A stretch of 64,000 nt of DNA from Paramyrothecium sp. XJ0827 (lineage: Eukaryota > Ascomycota > Sordariomycetes > Hypocreales > Stachybotryaceae), in NCBI GenBank assembly GCA_020881915.1, contig JAJFPB010000001.1:4650001-4714000 (forward strand). The letters run 5' to 3'. How positions within the stretch are numbered: the stretch's first letter is position 1; each line of letters starts with the position of its first letter. Made by a program: the position numbers and the translations under genes. The notes beneath the pieces are model-generated. The model did no database searches. It saw nothing but the letters and a program-made list of their open reading frames with translations, and was not told the origin of the DNA. Positions 9,845 through 22,197 of the stretch are shown here, piece after piece.

Positions 9845-12782
9845 CTATGCTACATGTACAAATGCGCGCTTCTTCGCACTGCGCTCCTCGTTCTCCTGTT
9901 CCCAGTTCTCGTCGACATAGTCCTTCACGCTCTTGTCCCGAATCTGCATGTCCACCACCTTCAAGGCAGCAATGTTGACGCCCATCTCGTCCTTTTGGCG
10001 CTTCAGGGCAGCCCTCAGGTTCGTGCGGATTCCGTCCAGCATCGCCTTCATCGTCCTGTTGGCGACAATCTGCTTGTGGTGGGTCTTGAGCATGAAGAAG
10101 AGGATGCGGCACGTCAGGGGTATGTTCATGGACCGCAGAGAAAAGATATTCAGGAAGGTGAATAAGAGGGGCACAGAAGCAAACGGCAGGACGAGAAGGG
10201 CATCCTGTAGTGCAGAAGCCTTAATTTTCTGCAGGACCGACATCACGTGTGCTTCTGCCGTTATGTCGCCCAAGGCGATGAAGATGGGGTTTCGCTGCGG
10301 CGGAGCAGCATTTGGGTTGGAGAGTTTCGCGTCCTCGTACTCTTTCATAAGATTGAGATCCGCAATGCCAACCTCGAGGGCTTCGGCTATACGCTCTCCT
10401 GCCATCAGCGTCTCCGTGGTTTGCTTGCTTGCCGCCCCAACCTCATCCTCGTCGCCTGCCTCGGGGTCCCTTTCGAGCGAAGTGGTGAGGGTGCTCTCGT
10501 ACAGCTCTTCGATCTCCCGCTCGCGCTCTTCCTCGAGGAAAATCTGCTCTTCTGTTTCGTCCCACACACGGATGCTCTTGTCGTGACCAGCGCTAACAAG
10601 GAAGTTTCCGCTGTGGCTGATGGCGAGCGCCCAGACCTCACCATGATGACCGTCTAGTCGCTGGATCTGCTCAAACTTGTCGGCGTCCCAATATCGAATT
10701 GTGCGGTCCTTACTGCTGCTGAAAAAGTGATGGCCGTTGCCGTCCGAGTTGTGAGGGACAAACGCCACCTGTAAAATACTGTCTTGGTGACCAAATAAGG
10801 CCTTGTGACAGTCACCAAAGTCAAGTCCCCAAATTCGGATGTTCTTATCCGCAGAACTCGTAACTATCAGTTTGTTGTCGTATGATATGTCCATGCTCAA
10901 CACAGGCAGCTTGTGGCCGTACAGGTTCAAGTAGAGCTTCAACGAGTCAACGAAGAAGACTTTCACGGTGTTGTCCAAGAGAGACACGGCAAGGTACTTC
11001 GAGTCAGGGGAAAACTTGATGCTCAGGATATCATCAGCCACCTTCAGTGTTCTTGACTGGACCAGCTTCAGCTTTGGTACAGTTCTTCGGGTACCAAGGA
11101 TTTCTTCCTGAACAATCTTGAAGTCCCAAAACTTGGCAGTCTTGTCTGCGCTACCCGTCACGACCGATCGGCCATCAGGGTGTACTTGCAAGGACCAGAT
11201 TGCCGCGTCGTGCGCCTGAACGCTGTCGAGAAGAGCAGCCGAGGCGACATCGAAAAGCTGCAGCTCTCCAGTCTTTGTACCTACCACAACAACCTTGTCT
11301 CCAGGCAGGAAAGAAGTGCAAAGAGAGTATCCACACTCAAATGTTCGGATACAGTTTTGAGTCTTGATATTCCAAATCTTCAGAGAGCCGTTGGCTGCTG
11401 AGGCTAGCATTTTGTCGTCCGAGCTCAATGAGAGGGCTCGAATGTCGGTCCGGTGGCCTGGCAGCTCAACAGAGAGTGCCCGTGTGTAGTCGGGAATATC
11501 TTCGCTTTTCGATTTTTCGCTCTTGGCCTTGGTCGGGACAGTGTAGTACTCGACTTGGTTGTTCGTAGTAGCCACAAGAAGTTGAAGATCTTTTTGTCCT
11601 CCAGCTGAGGCCCAGTCAACAGATCGGACTCTACCACCAGTTCTGACGATGACATATTGCACGAAAACCTCGCCGATATCCGCTTTCGACACGTCTTCGT
11701 CCTTGCCATCATCGTCCGCGGCATCCACATCTGCATTTTTCCCATCCTTCTGCTTCTCACGTCGACGCCTCCGCTTTCGGGCTAGAGACTTTCGCACTTC
11801 TGCTTCTGACTTGATGCGCCATACGTCTACACCCTTTTCGGAGCCGTGCACCGCAAAATAATCTTGCCGAGGATGGAATACGACTTCGGTGGCGCGATCT
11901 TTGCTTTGACGATGGAGAACTCCCCTATCGTAGAGGAAATGCGTGTTGGCGGCCAAATCGACGCGGCGAGTCGATGTTGCCAGGTTCTCGGCGTCCAAGG
12001 ACCAAACCTTCAATTCGCCATCGTTTCCTGCCGTAATGCAACCGCTTAAATCGGGAGACAATCCCAATGCCCAGCATTCGCCATTAGTTTGAGACATGTG
12101 CGTCTCGATGCAATGTCGCGACGACAGATCCCAAAGCTTTAGTAGAGAGTCCTTGCTCGTGGTGAGCAGGAATCCCTCGCTATTCCCACCATTGTCCACT
12201 ACCATCGCTTCCGAGTCATCTCCGTCCTGTATTTTGGGCTCCGGCTCGATAAACTCAAGCCCTGTAACCTGGTCTTTGTGGCCGCGCAGCTTGAATTGTC
12301 CCACCTCGGCGACGAGGTCCCAGATGATGATATCCGTGTCCTTGGAACCACTGGCAAGTCGAACGCCGGCTTTGTCAAAAGCAAGCACTGTGATTGCAGA
12401 CTTGTGGCCATTGAAGTTGACGATGACAGTCGAGATCTTGCCATCCCAAAGGCGGATACTGCCATCCTCATATCCGACCGCAAAGATATCCTTATCAGTC
12501 TTGCTCTGCGCAATGGCTGTTACAGGAACAGTGCACCTTTCATCCCTCCATCGATTTATTAGTTCGCCCTTCTTGACGTCCCAGCAAAGAACCTCTTCAT
12601 TTCCGGCTACTACGACCTGACCCGCGCTCGTGGCTGTTCCGCCTCGAGACGTCCAGACGATGTTCGAGGTATTGGAGGTGACGACGCCAAATGACTTGGC
12701 ATGCTCAAACTTCCTAAGACAAGTTAGCCAGTCACTCGAACTTTGAGAAAATGAACTTCACTCACAAGTATGATTTGACCAT
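9845..12782 (-). CDS. DIP2: U3 snoRNP / SSU processome WD-repeat protein DIP2 (UTP12)
   Basis: There are two exons: 12782-12766 (17 nt, MVKSY plus two bases) and 12713-9845, separated by a 52-nt intron with donor GTGAGT and acceptor TTAG. The protein is 961 aa, close to the roughly 940 aa of yeast Dip2. It begins MVKSYLKFEHAKSFGVV and has two blocks of WD40 repeats (many GH...WD pairs, such as HGEVWALAISHSGNF, SADKNIRIWG and DKSIRVWD). A charged coiled stretch FLEEEREREIEEL follows, then the C-terminal Utp12 domain at about residues 810-920 (QKIKASALQDALLVLPF). The family acts in the UTP-B subcomplex of the 90S pre-ribosome, needed for 18S rRNA processing in the nucleolus. The gene is divergent from ARPC2, with 277 bp between start codons. 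Confidence 0.95.
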
Positions 12783-13059
12783 GATTGCCGGCTTACCAAC
12801 CTCAATTGGTAGAAAACCACTGGGCGCAAGCGATGCAGGAGACCTTGAAGTCGCAGCAGGGTGGGATATTTTTTTTCTTATCGCTTATCGATAGTGCAGC
12901 CTCTATCTCTGCCCCCTGTACGTTTTCGAGCTTCAACGTCACGTGGACTGGTTCCCAAGCTTGACGTCCCTCACCTGCCCCCCAGCCCCACCACCTGTCG
13001 TCAGCCAGCTCCCGAGACACGACGAGAGCTCCGGGTGCCCTCACAGCAACGCCATCAAG
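12783..13059. promoter_or_regulatory. Shared divergent promoter DIP2 / ARPC2
   Basis: Only 277 bp separate the two start codons, so both genes must use this interval for promoter and leader. It contains a T-rich run near 12869-12881, and pyrimidine/CCCC-rich sequence before the ARPC2 start. Confidence 0.6.
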
Positions 13060-14239
13060 ATGCTTCTCCTCGACTACCAAAACGTTCTGATCCAATCGGT
13101 CCTGACCGAGCGGTTCTCGGGGTAAGCATACGACGTTTGCTTCGTGGAAGGTGAGGTGAATTAACACGGCGGTAGTGCCACTCCTGCATCGATCGACCAG
13201 ACTGTCTCCGACTTCGACGGCGTCACCTTTCACATCTCGACACCGGAAACGAAGACGCAAATCCTCCTATCGCTCCAAATAAGATGCTTCAAGGATCTTG
13301 TTCAATATGGCGCGGAACAAGTTCTACAACGTGAATATGGCGATTATGTGGCACCTACCGAACCAGGCTACGACTTCTCTGTGTTGGTAGACTTGGAGAA
13401 GCTACCAGAGTCAAAGGGTATGAAACAACGATATCAGCATATTTTCGGAATGAAGCGAATCTGACAATGTTTCCCCCACCAGAGGAACGCGACGCACTGG
13501 TCATGAAGTTCGCCCTGTTGAAGCGCAATGCCATGGCAGCACCATTTGAACAAGCTTACCAGGAGCATTACAAGTTGAAGGAGGAGGCTTCCAAGTTCAC
13601 ATCGGAAGAAGCTCCGCAAGGCGTTCTGGAGGGCGGCGAGGTTAAGGCGATTCACTACCGAGAGGAGGAGGCCATCTTCATCAAGGCTAGCCACGATCGT
13701 GTCACCGTCATCTTCAGCACCGTCTTCCGAGAAGAGACCGACAGGGTTTTCGGAAAAGTCTTTATTCAAGAGTTCGTTGATGCGCGACGAAGAGCCATCC
13801 AGAATGCACCGCAGGTTCTGTTCAGGAACGATCCTCCACTTGAATTGCAAAGCGTACCAGGTGTGCGCAGCACTGGCACGGGCGAGATTGGCTACGTCAC
13901 TTTCGGTAGGCTGTCTCTGTGTCGCCAATTGAATGATATACTGATGTTTTTAGTCCTCTTCCCAAGGCATCTTACGCCTCAGAGGATGACGGATGTCATT
14001 TCGCACATCCAGACCTTCCGCGACTACTTCCACTACCATATCAAAGCGTCAAAGGCCTACATCCACTCTCGCATGCGTAAACGAACCGCGGATTTCCTGC
14101 AAGGTACGCGCTGAGCATTTCACAAAAGTTGGGAGTACAATGATGCTAACTGAGTCCAGTGTTGCGCCGGGCTCGGCCCGAGAACGAGGAGCGTGAGAGG
14201 AAGACGGCGAGTGGTAGGACATTCAAAGTTCAAGGGTAG
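13060..14239 (+). CDS. ARPC2: Arp2/3 complex subunit ARPC2 (34-35 kDa; Arc35), 5 exons
   Basis: Exons are 13060-13121, 13176-13417, 13483-13905, 13954-14103 and 14160-14239, giving 318 aa, the usual length for the family. Introns are 48-65 nt. The protein starts MLLLDYQNVLIQSVLTERF, then TPASIDQTVSDFDGVTFHIS and CFKDLVQYGAEQVLQREYGD. The middle contains the conserved FALLKRNAMAAPFE and FIKASHDRVTVIFSTVF. The C-terminal helix region reads FPRHLTPQRMTDVISHIQTF and YIHSRMRKRT. ARPC2 forms the clamp core with ARPC4 that holds Arp2 and Arp3 to the mother filament. The complex nucleates branched actin in the cytoplasm, for endocytic patches in fungi. All five junctions keep frame, and the phases were checked one by one. 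Confidence 0.95.
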
Positions 14240-14678
14240 CCGAATACTAGCTCAAGCAGTTAATGATCTCACGGAGACTGGGATATAAACTACATCATCC
14301 TTATCCAGATAAACCTCTCCGCTTCTCGGCATGTAACTATGAGCGCTGAATCTCATAAGAAATGAGAACAAGTAGAGAAAATCCGAGATGGAAGAGCGAT
14401 AGCGTTGTCAGTTGACGATTAGACTCAGCAATCAATATATTAACCTTGCAAAGAACCGGGAGTCATATTTCATGTGTGATCGAGATGGCCTAGATTGTGG
14501 TTGGTGCAAATGCGCCATATGCTTGGGGCGCTAAGCCTATCTGAAGATGTCACAACGCTATTGGCCATGCTAATTGGCGATCGCGTACCACCACAAATCC
14601 CGTCACGTTTCCACTTTAAACCTTCGACCTCGAGAAACAGGACTCTATGGCCAACACGACCAGTGAGTCGCGCATACG
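14240..14678. other. Intergenic region ARPC2 to LCL3
   Basis: The 439 bases between two tandem plus-strand genes hold the ARPC2 3' UTR and the LCL3 promoter. No gene is seen. Confidence 0.45.
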
Positions 14679-15525
14679 ATGATATGGCCATTCGGACCCT
14701 CGAACAATGGCAAAGATGAACGCGATCACGAGGAGAGAAAGAAGCCGATATCGTGGCTAGGTTCACTCGGCAGCCAAGAGCCCGATCATTTCACCGCGGC
14801 TAAAGAGTGGGCGCCAGTGGTGGTCATTTCACTGGCAGGACTTGGAGCACTTCAACTTTACGCCAATTACCTACGCCGAATACCCGGCGCCGCGTATGTG
14901 CGACCAGATTTCTTCCACAACCGAAGTCTCTTCGGCAAAGTGACGAGCGTTGGCGATGGTGACGGTTTCCGCTTGTTCCATACTCCAGGAGGCAGAGCAG
15001 TTGGCTGGGGTTGGTTGAGGAAAGTTCCGAAAACTAGAAAGGAGCTGAAGGATCGAACCGTGGGTGGCTATACTGGACAGGATTGGTGGTGCTGGTAACT
15101 GACGGGGTTGTATACAGGTATCGATTCGCATCGCAGGTGTTGATGCCCCGGAGTGTGCACATTTCGGTCGACCGGCCCAGCCATTCGCAGCCGAGGCTAT
15201 GAAGTGGCTCTCTGATTACATACTTCATCGCAACGTCCGAGCCTATGTCTACAAACGAGATGTATATGACCGAATTGTGGCGACGGTCTACGTTCGCCGA
15301 TACTTTATCCGCCGGGACGTCGGACTGGAGTTGATCAAGCGCGGCTTGGCGACAGTCTACGAGGCGAAATCGGGCGGCGAATACGGAGGGCTGGAGAAGG
15401 TCTACCAGAAAGCCGAGGCCAAGGCCAAGAGAAAGCGAAAGGGCATGTGGTCGATAACTGCCAGTGAGTTTGAAAGTCCTCGGGCTTACAAGACGAGGCT
15501 GGGGGTCGGAAGGGATACGGAATAA
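14679..15525 (+). CDS. LCL3: Membrane-anchored staphylococcal-nuclease-like endonuclease LCL3 (2 exons)
   Basis: Exons are 14679-15059 and 15118-15525, separated by a 58-nt intron (GTGGGT...TACAG), giving 262 aa. A short polar N-terminus is followed by a single membrane segment at about residues 48-65 ([19 protein letters not shown]). The SNase (OB-fold) domain comes next: [21 protein letters not shown], the catalytic-loop sequence [20 protein letters not shown], then [19 protein letters not shown] and the [13 protein letters not shown] stretch. This matches LCL3, a yeast mitochondrial membrane protein named for long chronological lifespan. The start chosen gives the typical WPFGPS opening. 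An intron-retaining reading would stop soon after the donor, which supports splicing. Confidence 0.92.
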
Positions 15526-17801
15526 ATGAGCAATTTACACCACTGAATCATCATTACACGGTGAGTTTCTGCCTCCTGTGGGCTCGGCCGGGGCTGGGGT
15601 ACGACAATTGAAACAGCATCCTGGTGTCAACATTGGGAACTACCCCATATACGTAGTGTGTGCGGCGTTGGTGTTGGAGCTCGTAGAACTGGTACACATC
15701 AGGCATAAAATCACGGCAGCATCTCCCTGGCTGAAGAAAATCAAAATTATTTTGCACCCATTTGGGGGACAGGTTTGATGGAAGCCCCGGCAACACAGAG
15801 TTGTTGTCTCAGAATGCCCACCTGGCCAGGGCTGCGACTGACCAGGGGATGAATGGATGATATCCCATCCCAGACACGTTCCAGCTCCTGGTCGACAAAC
15901 GAGACCGGGGCTCGGATAATGACGTACTTTTCCCCTTTTTCTGTCGGCATTACTTCTCCCGTGTATTTGCTAAGAGTTGATTCGTTTGATACCGGCTGCA
16001 ATGTACGATTTCTGGCATACATAAACTGGGCTTATAAGTGCGTTGAAGTAGGGAGAGGACATCCGGTCGCTCGATGACTGCAGCCAACTGCACGCCGCCA
16101 TGAAGGGATTTGCGGCATTGGTGTATGGACACTTGATTCTTGCTTTCATCAAGTCGCGGCTGGTCTGTGATGTTCATAGTGCTTCGGGATTGATCATCCC
16201 TTGGCAACGGTTGTGTCATGTGGAGGCTAAGAGGCCTTTAAGTTGTGTAAGCGTTGAAATAGTGCAGGACAACGACAATTGCAAGCACAGATCCGAATAG
16301 AATCCAGCGCGTCAAAACCGATTTCGCCCCCATAATATTCCGGGAGCCCAATGAGGACAATGAGATTCCGAGGGACTTGTCGAATGTGGTCCCGGGTAGT
16401 TGACGACGTCGGACAGTACTATATTACATTTCATGCACGATGAGGAAGTATATTAGTGGGCCCGCAACCCAATCTGCCTGCATGGCCAAGAACTCATGGC
16501 TCACCTACCCAAGGGCCGGAAGGTCGGTGCACTACTCGGGCAGCTACGGGCATGTATATCGAGGAGGGAACCCGTAGACTCCATGTGTCGCCAATGTCAA
16601 TATGCTCAGCGTTCAACGTAGCTATGTGATCGTCAAGAAGGACAAGCGGCTCTTGGAACGGAATGGGAAGCTAAAGCAGGAACAAATTCTTTTCTGGGCC
16701 TTTTTCCAAAAATGGCTGCTCATCCTTGTCAGTCCGAGCCTCGACCACTCATCATGGCGCAGGGGAGCGGTGAATGGATGCCAGCGGGCCGGCCGCCTCG
16801 CAATAGTGACGATGTGGAATACGAGCCCATCCCAAGTGCGCAGCCTGGCGAAATACGTACTGCCAGCCTCAGGTGACCTCTCACACAGATATGGCGCCGA
16901 TGACAAGGCTGGGGTAGCACTCTTGTGTGTTTCGAGACACTACTTGAGGTACCTAGGTTGTGTGGTATGCGAGTGATGTGACGCACTGCATAAAACTACC
17001 TCAGGTTCCAAAGTGAGTGGTATGCACGGACTCCCTGTTCCTCTTCCTCGTCGCGTCTCTCAACCCCTTGTAAGAGAATTGATGAGACTAATCGTCTGAA
17101 CCAAATCAGTCCGAGGCCTGGTTCAAAGTTCCAACCACCCATAATTGCAGTCTGTTCTCTCTTCCTTTTTTTCTCCTCTTTTTTTGCCTTCCCCGGCCCT
17201 GGATAATTTCCCTCCAGGCTGTTGAAGCTATCCGCATATTGACCAGGTCTAAATCTTTCATCATCGAGGACAATGTACAGAGTCAAGAGGGGAGAAAAGG
17301 AAAAAGAAAGACCCAGCATGACGGCCAGTGATTGGCGCAGCGATCGATGTAGTGAATGCGAGGCGCCACGGACGCAGCCAACCCCCCGCTCATGCTTCTC
17401 CAATCAGCGAAGCCAAGCCAACCACTTCCTGTAAGGTACCTCCTCGGGCTGCTGTGCCTGGCGGATTTTAGTGGAGACCTTAGTGATGTTAGTGGCACAA
17501 AAGCGTGAGAGAAGGGGGCTGGAGCCACCACCACCCGGACGCTGAAGACACGGAATGGCACAAGTTCTCCACCCATGAAGATTGGATTTTATGTTTATGC
17601 AGGCGACCACAACAGAGTATCAACCACATCATGACAGCTGCTGTACAGCTTCAAAATTTCCCCGATGAACGTTGGCAATAGTCATGACGACCCCAAACTT
17701 GAAATTCCAATTTTCTCTGCCCCAACCCATTGCCCTTGGCTTCGCCGCGTTATCCGTACTATGTAAGAGCTGGCGCCATAGCTCACGTCCCCTAACCACC
17801 C

Positions 17802-17839
17802 CTGTGCTGTGCTCTGTGCTCTGTGCTCTGTGCTGTGCT
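17802..17839. repeat. Short tandem repeat, CTCTGTG-type units
   Basis: Three copies of a 7-bp unit (GCTCTGT) are flanked by two GTGCT half-units. It lies about 600 bp before the RAX2 start, in probable promoter or leader sequence. Confidence 0.7.
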
Positions 17840-18279
17840 ATCTTGGGGTACCTTTTCTTGTCTGAAGTGGCTGTGCGCTAGCCCCAACAGGCTAGCCCCA
17901 TCTCCTGGTACGTCTCGAGTCCACTTCCTTCGTCCTGAGCGAGGTGGTACCAGCGCCAGCACCGCAGCCATCGCCAGGCAATTTCCCTCAGTCCTCGCCG
18001 CTTGACTTTGTACCACAACCCCAACTCTCCTTCATTCAAACAAAGAGAGCAGCGAGGCCTCTGACAACACGTAGGCGGCGACGAGCGACTGCGGCAGCCG
18101 ACTCACGATACGGCTTTCACTCCTTTAACCTGTACCGACGTATTTCTGCCGACCAGCCTAATTAATTTTTTCCCGTCCCCTTTGTTGCCAAGCCTCGACG
18201 GACCTGTCACCATCACGAACCCGCCCTCCTTTTCTCACCCGGGCACGACGACACCACGCTGCATTGGATCGCTTTTGCC

Positions 18280-18354
18280 ATGACATAGTAAACGGAAGGA
18301 GAAGGCCCTGAAATGCGAATCGATTTTCGACAATTTCCCCGACGACAATTTTAG
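18280..18354 (+). promoter_or_regulatory. Two possible upstream ORFs in the RAX2 leader
   Basis: ATG ACA TAG at 18280-18288 is a minimal two-codon frame. ATG at 18313 opens a 13-codon frame ending at TAG 18352-18354. Both lie 85-160 bp before the RAX2 ATG (18439), and neither overlaps it. If the transcript starts upstream of 18280, scanning ribosomes would meet both first. The transcript start is not visible in the sequence, so translation effects are inference. Confidence 0.4.
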
Positions 18355-18438
18355 ATCAAAAGCCGTACTTGAAATTTGACCCGCGCAATTGGAAGCCAGC
18401 GATCCTGTGTGGTATTTCTTCGCGCAAACGCCAGAGCC

Positions 18439-21400
18439 ATGCGGCTGCCTTGTTGGGGCCGTTATACGGCACGCCAACCACAGCGGCTGGGTCCGCACTC
18501 GTTTGCATTGGCGACTTTGGCGGTCTCATTGACACAGGCCATCGAATTCCAACCGGTTTCTTCACCAAATCTCGACCTTTCCGACCTAGGCCGGATAGGC
18601 GTTGCCGGCGACTTCAATGGCCTTTCACTATATGAATATGAAGGGCAGAGTGGGGGTAGCTCCGGCCCCAGCGGCGGCCAGTCTTTGCTCGCGCAGCTAC
18701 CAAATGGCGCCCTGGCATCCATTGTCTCGACGGATGCTTCGATAAGGGCCATGTGCACGTTCATGCTCAGCAACGGCGACATGCAAGGCGTGGTAATCGG
18801 CGGTAATTTTACGAGCTTGGACGGCACGGAATCCACGGCTATTGCACTATTCAACCCAGATACGGCAGAAGTCACCCCTCTCGAAGGTCTCGAAGGTGAG
18901 GTCAATGCCATCTTATGCGACCAGGAGAGAGATACAGTCTATGTGGGAGGGAACTTTAGAGGCGCCAACTCAACGAATGCCATCGCTTGGTATGGAACTG
19001 AAGGATGGACCAACCTCCCCTTTGCTGGATTCAATGGCCCTGTCATGGCCATCACGAAGGCCCCCAATGGCCACATCATCTTTGGAGGAAGCTTCACAGG
19101 CATGGGAAACGCCAGCACACCTACCGAGCCTGATGGCCAAGCTATAAACCTGTCCACCGCCAACATCACTGCTGACAACAGCGCATCTACCGACGGTTTC
19201 TCAAACCCTCGAAACATTGTCTGCTCGAGTGGAGCTGACGAGAGGGGAAATACTTGGTTGTTGCAGGACAACGTACCTGGTACTTGGGGAGCAGATTTCG
19301 GCTTCAGCTTTCTGCCTACCAAACTAAGACTGTGGAATACTCACCGAGACGACCGTGGAACCAAGACGTTTCGCTATACCGCGTTTCCTATTGACGGCAT
19401 CATGAACTTAACTTACATTGACCCAGCTACTGGCAGAAACGCTTCTTGTACTAGCGAATGCCCGCTCAGCAACAATCGCAGCGTGGAGTTCCAGGACTTC
19501 CATTTCGTCAACCAGGTCAGGATGAACAGGTTCCAGATTGCCATCTCTGAATGGTATGGTGCAGGTGGCGGTCTTGCAGGCATTGAACTTTTCCAAGACA
19601 ACATCTTAGCCCACGCGGTTCGCGATTTCAACGAGCCGACCTGCCGTGAAATTGAATTTCCATCAAACGCCACAACCACGGGCCCATGGAGAGAGTCCCC
19701 GTCGCTGCAGAGCAATTCTATCTACCTGACGGCTGAGCTGTCACGGGGCGATGACCCCAGTTCAGCCTCCGTCGTTTTCACCCCCAACATTCGGCAGTCC
19801 GGCAACTACTCCGTCAACCTATACACCCCGGGCTGTGCCCCTGACGATACTTGCGAGACCCGAGGTCGTGTTAACATTACAGGATTCATGTCGAGCGGCA
19901 CTGGAGAGGCCACCTTTACTACGTCCCTCTTCCAAACAAACAACTATGAAAAATATGACCAAATTTACTTTGGCTACATCGAACAGAGCTCGGACACGTT
20001 CAAGCCCACCGTGACTCTGACTCCCCTTGCCGGCCAGGATTTCGATAACTTGACTATTGTGGCCCAATCCGTTGGCTTCACCCTTATTAATTCTACTGGC
20101 GGTCTAAACGGTCTCTTTGACTTTGACCCTGAACAGGCCGTGGTTGACTCGACCACGTTCGAGGACTCTGCCATCAATAAGTTGGGCGCTACCTTCAGCC
20201 GTAACACTGGCGTCGCATCCCTGGTCACATCAGGGGATCTCATCTACGTCGGGGGGAATTTCACTTCACCCGAACACGACAATATCGTTGCAATCAACAA
20301 TGACAACGAAGTTCTGACAGTTGGCGGAAGTCTCAACGATGAGGTCTACGATATGCATCTCGAAGGCAACAGCCTGTTTGTTGGAGGCGAATTTACCAAC
20401 ACCAAAGCCAATTCGGTTGATGGCTTGAACTTTGTTGGCCTCTTTGACACTGGCAACAGAGAGTGGAGAGCTTTGGGAGCCGGCCTCAATGGCAGGGTGG
20501 AGCATGTCGTACCCTTCCACGTGAACATCAGTGGAGAGACGCGCGAGACCGTCATCGCTTTTTCGGGAGCCTTCTCCCAATGCCGTGAATTTGGTGACTT
20601 TGAGGCGATCTCTGTGGATGGTCTAGCTATCTGGGTTCCTTCTCAACAGAACTGGCTGCAGAACCTCGGCCGTTCAGTTCCCAGCTACAGCGGCCTCCTG
20701 ACAGCCGCGCTCCTTGATCTTCCCAATGGCGACTCGCTCTATGCCGGATCGGTAGCGTCCGCACAGCTGAGTGTCAGCGGCATTGCAACACTGACCGAAG
20801 AGGGACTGGGTCAATTCCCCATCAACATTCGTAACCTGCCACCATCGTCGAACTTGACTCGCCGTGATATCCTTTCCGCCGATGAGATTTCCGGTGTGGT
20901 CACAGGCAAATTCTACGAGGAGGATGACAAAAACATTACAATCCTGGCGGGCCATTTCTCCGCCCAAGCCCAGGACGGCTCGACTGTGAACAACTTGATC
21001 CTCGTTGATGGCGGTGACGGTGATTCTGTGACTGGACTGGGCTCCGAGATTGCTGCCGAATCCACGATCGTCACCATTGCAATTCAAGGAAGTACTCTGT
21101 ACGCTGGCGGCAGGATCCGTGGCACTATCGATGATGTTGACGTCAACGGTCTCGTTGTATACGATATCAACTCTAAATCGCTCGGTAACCAGATCCCCCC
21201 TGTGTCTGGCGCGCAAGGCACGGTTTCGGCCATCACTATTCGCCCCGATACTGGTGAGGTATTCGTCGGAGGGTCTTTCGACAACGCGGGAGCATTGGAC
21301 TGCCCGGGCCTCTGCGTATTTGACGCGAACACCACCCAGTGGAATCGACCTGGCAACAATCTAGCTGGTGATGTGTCAAGTCTCCTTTGGTCTAGTCCAA

Positions 21401-22197
21401 CAACACTCCTTGTCGGCGGCGACTTGAGAGGCAATGATACTGGCGATCTATACCTCGCGCTCTATGATACAGAAGCGCAAACCTCTCGCCGCTTCCCCTT
21501 CGCAGAAAGCATTCCAGGTCCCGTACACGTGATTGTGCCTGCTTCCAATGATGAGAACGAGATTTGGGTAGCCGGCACGAGAGCTGGCGGCGACGATGCC
21601 TTCGTGATGAAGTTTGACGGGGAGAGGTGGCTTACTATTGAACCTGCACTGCCCACCAACGCAGTCATTCGAAGCCTGCAGGTCTTCCAGGTCACCGAAG
21701 GTCATGGAGATACAGACACACTCGATGACAGACATATCCTCATGCTCACCGGCGAGATTCCCATGCCTGAGCTGGGCAACACTGCCGCTGTCATCTATAA
21801 CGGCACAGGATATCAGCCATATGCCCTTGCGACAAGCTCAGGGAACGGCGCCGGCAGTATTGCAAAGATATTCACCCAGCGGGATAATTTCTTCTCCTCA
21901 GAGGGTAGGTTTCAACCTTGCCATACGCACACTTTGGGAAGCATGATAGCTAACATGTGAGCAGGTAACCGCATGCCCGTTGTATTCGTCATTTTGATCG
22001 GCTTGGCAGTTGCTCTGGGCCTGATTCTGCTTCTCGTGCTCGGAGGCATTATTCTTGACCGAATCCGCAAGAAACGTGATGGTTATAGCCCCGCGCCTAC
22101 GTCAATGATCGACCGTGGAAGTGGCATCCAAAGGATACCGCCTCACGAGCTGCTCGAATCACTTGGGCATGGCCGACCTGGTGCGCCGCACGTTTAA
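18439..22197 (+). CDS. RAX2: Cortical polarity protein RAX2 (type I membrane protein), 2 exons
   Basis: Exons are 18439-21904 and 21965-22197, separated by a 60-nt intron (GTAGGT...GAGCAG), giving 1232 aa. An N-terminal signal peptide with hydrophobic core (FALATLAVSLTQA) is followed by a long extracellular part. This has repeated glycine-rich beta-propeller-like units of the form VVIGGNFTSLDG, VYVGGNFRGAN, IIFGGSFTGMG, IYVGGNFTSPE, LFVGGEFTNT and VFVGGSFDNAG, plus many N-glycosylation sites. Exon 2 supplies a membrane helix at about residues 1160-1185 (VVFVILIGLAVALGLILLLV) and a short basic cytoplasmic tail. Rax2 is a cortical landmark with Rax1 for bud-site or hyphal growth direction. The frame is open upstream to 18376, but from a TTG; the ATG at 18439 gives the clean signal peptide. 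Confidence 0.92.

Larger units (their letters stand above)
15526..18438. other. 2.9-kb intergenic region upstream of RAX2
   Basis: No convincing gene is present. Minus-strand frames at 15747-16022 and 15950-16219 have a faintly protein-like composition but no recognisable domain and no supporting splice model. At 17802-17839 there is a degenerate CTCTGTG tandem run. From about 17900 the sequence becomes pyrimidine-rich and then GA-poor, and probably contains the RAX2 promoter and leader. Confidence 0.4.

Noticed and set aside
15747..16219. Minus-strand frames resembling a degenerate ankyrin or unknown domain
   Set aside because: The resemblance is faint, the two frames are in different phases and no intron joins them convincingly.
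18376..18438. N-terminal extension of RAX2
   Set aside because: The extended frame starts with TTG, and the ATG at 18439 gives a clean signal peptide.
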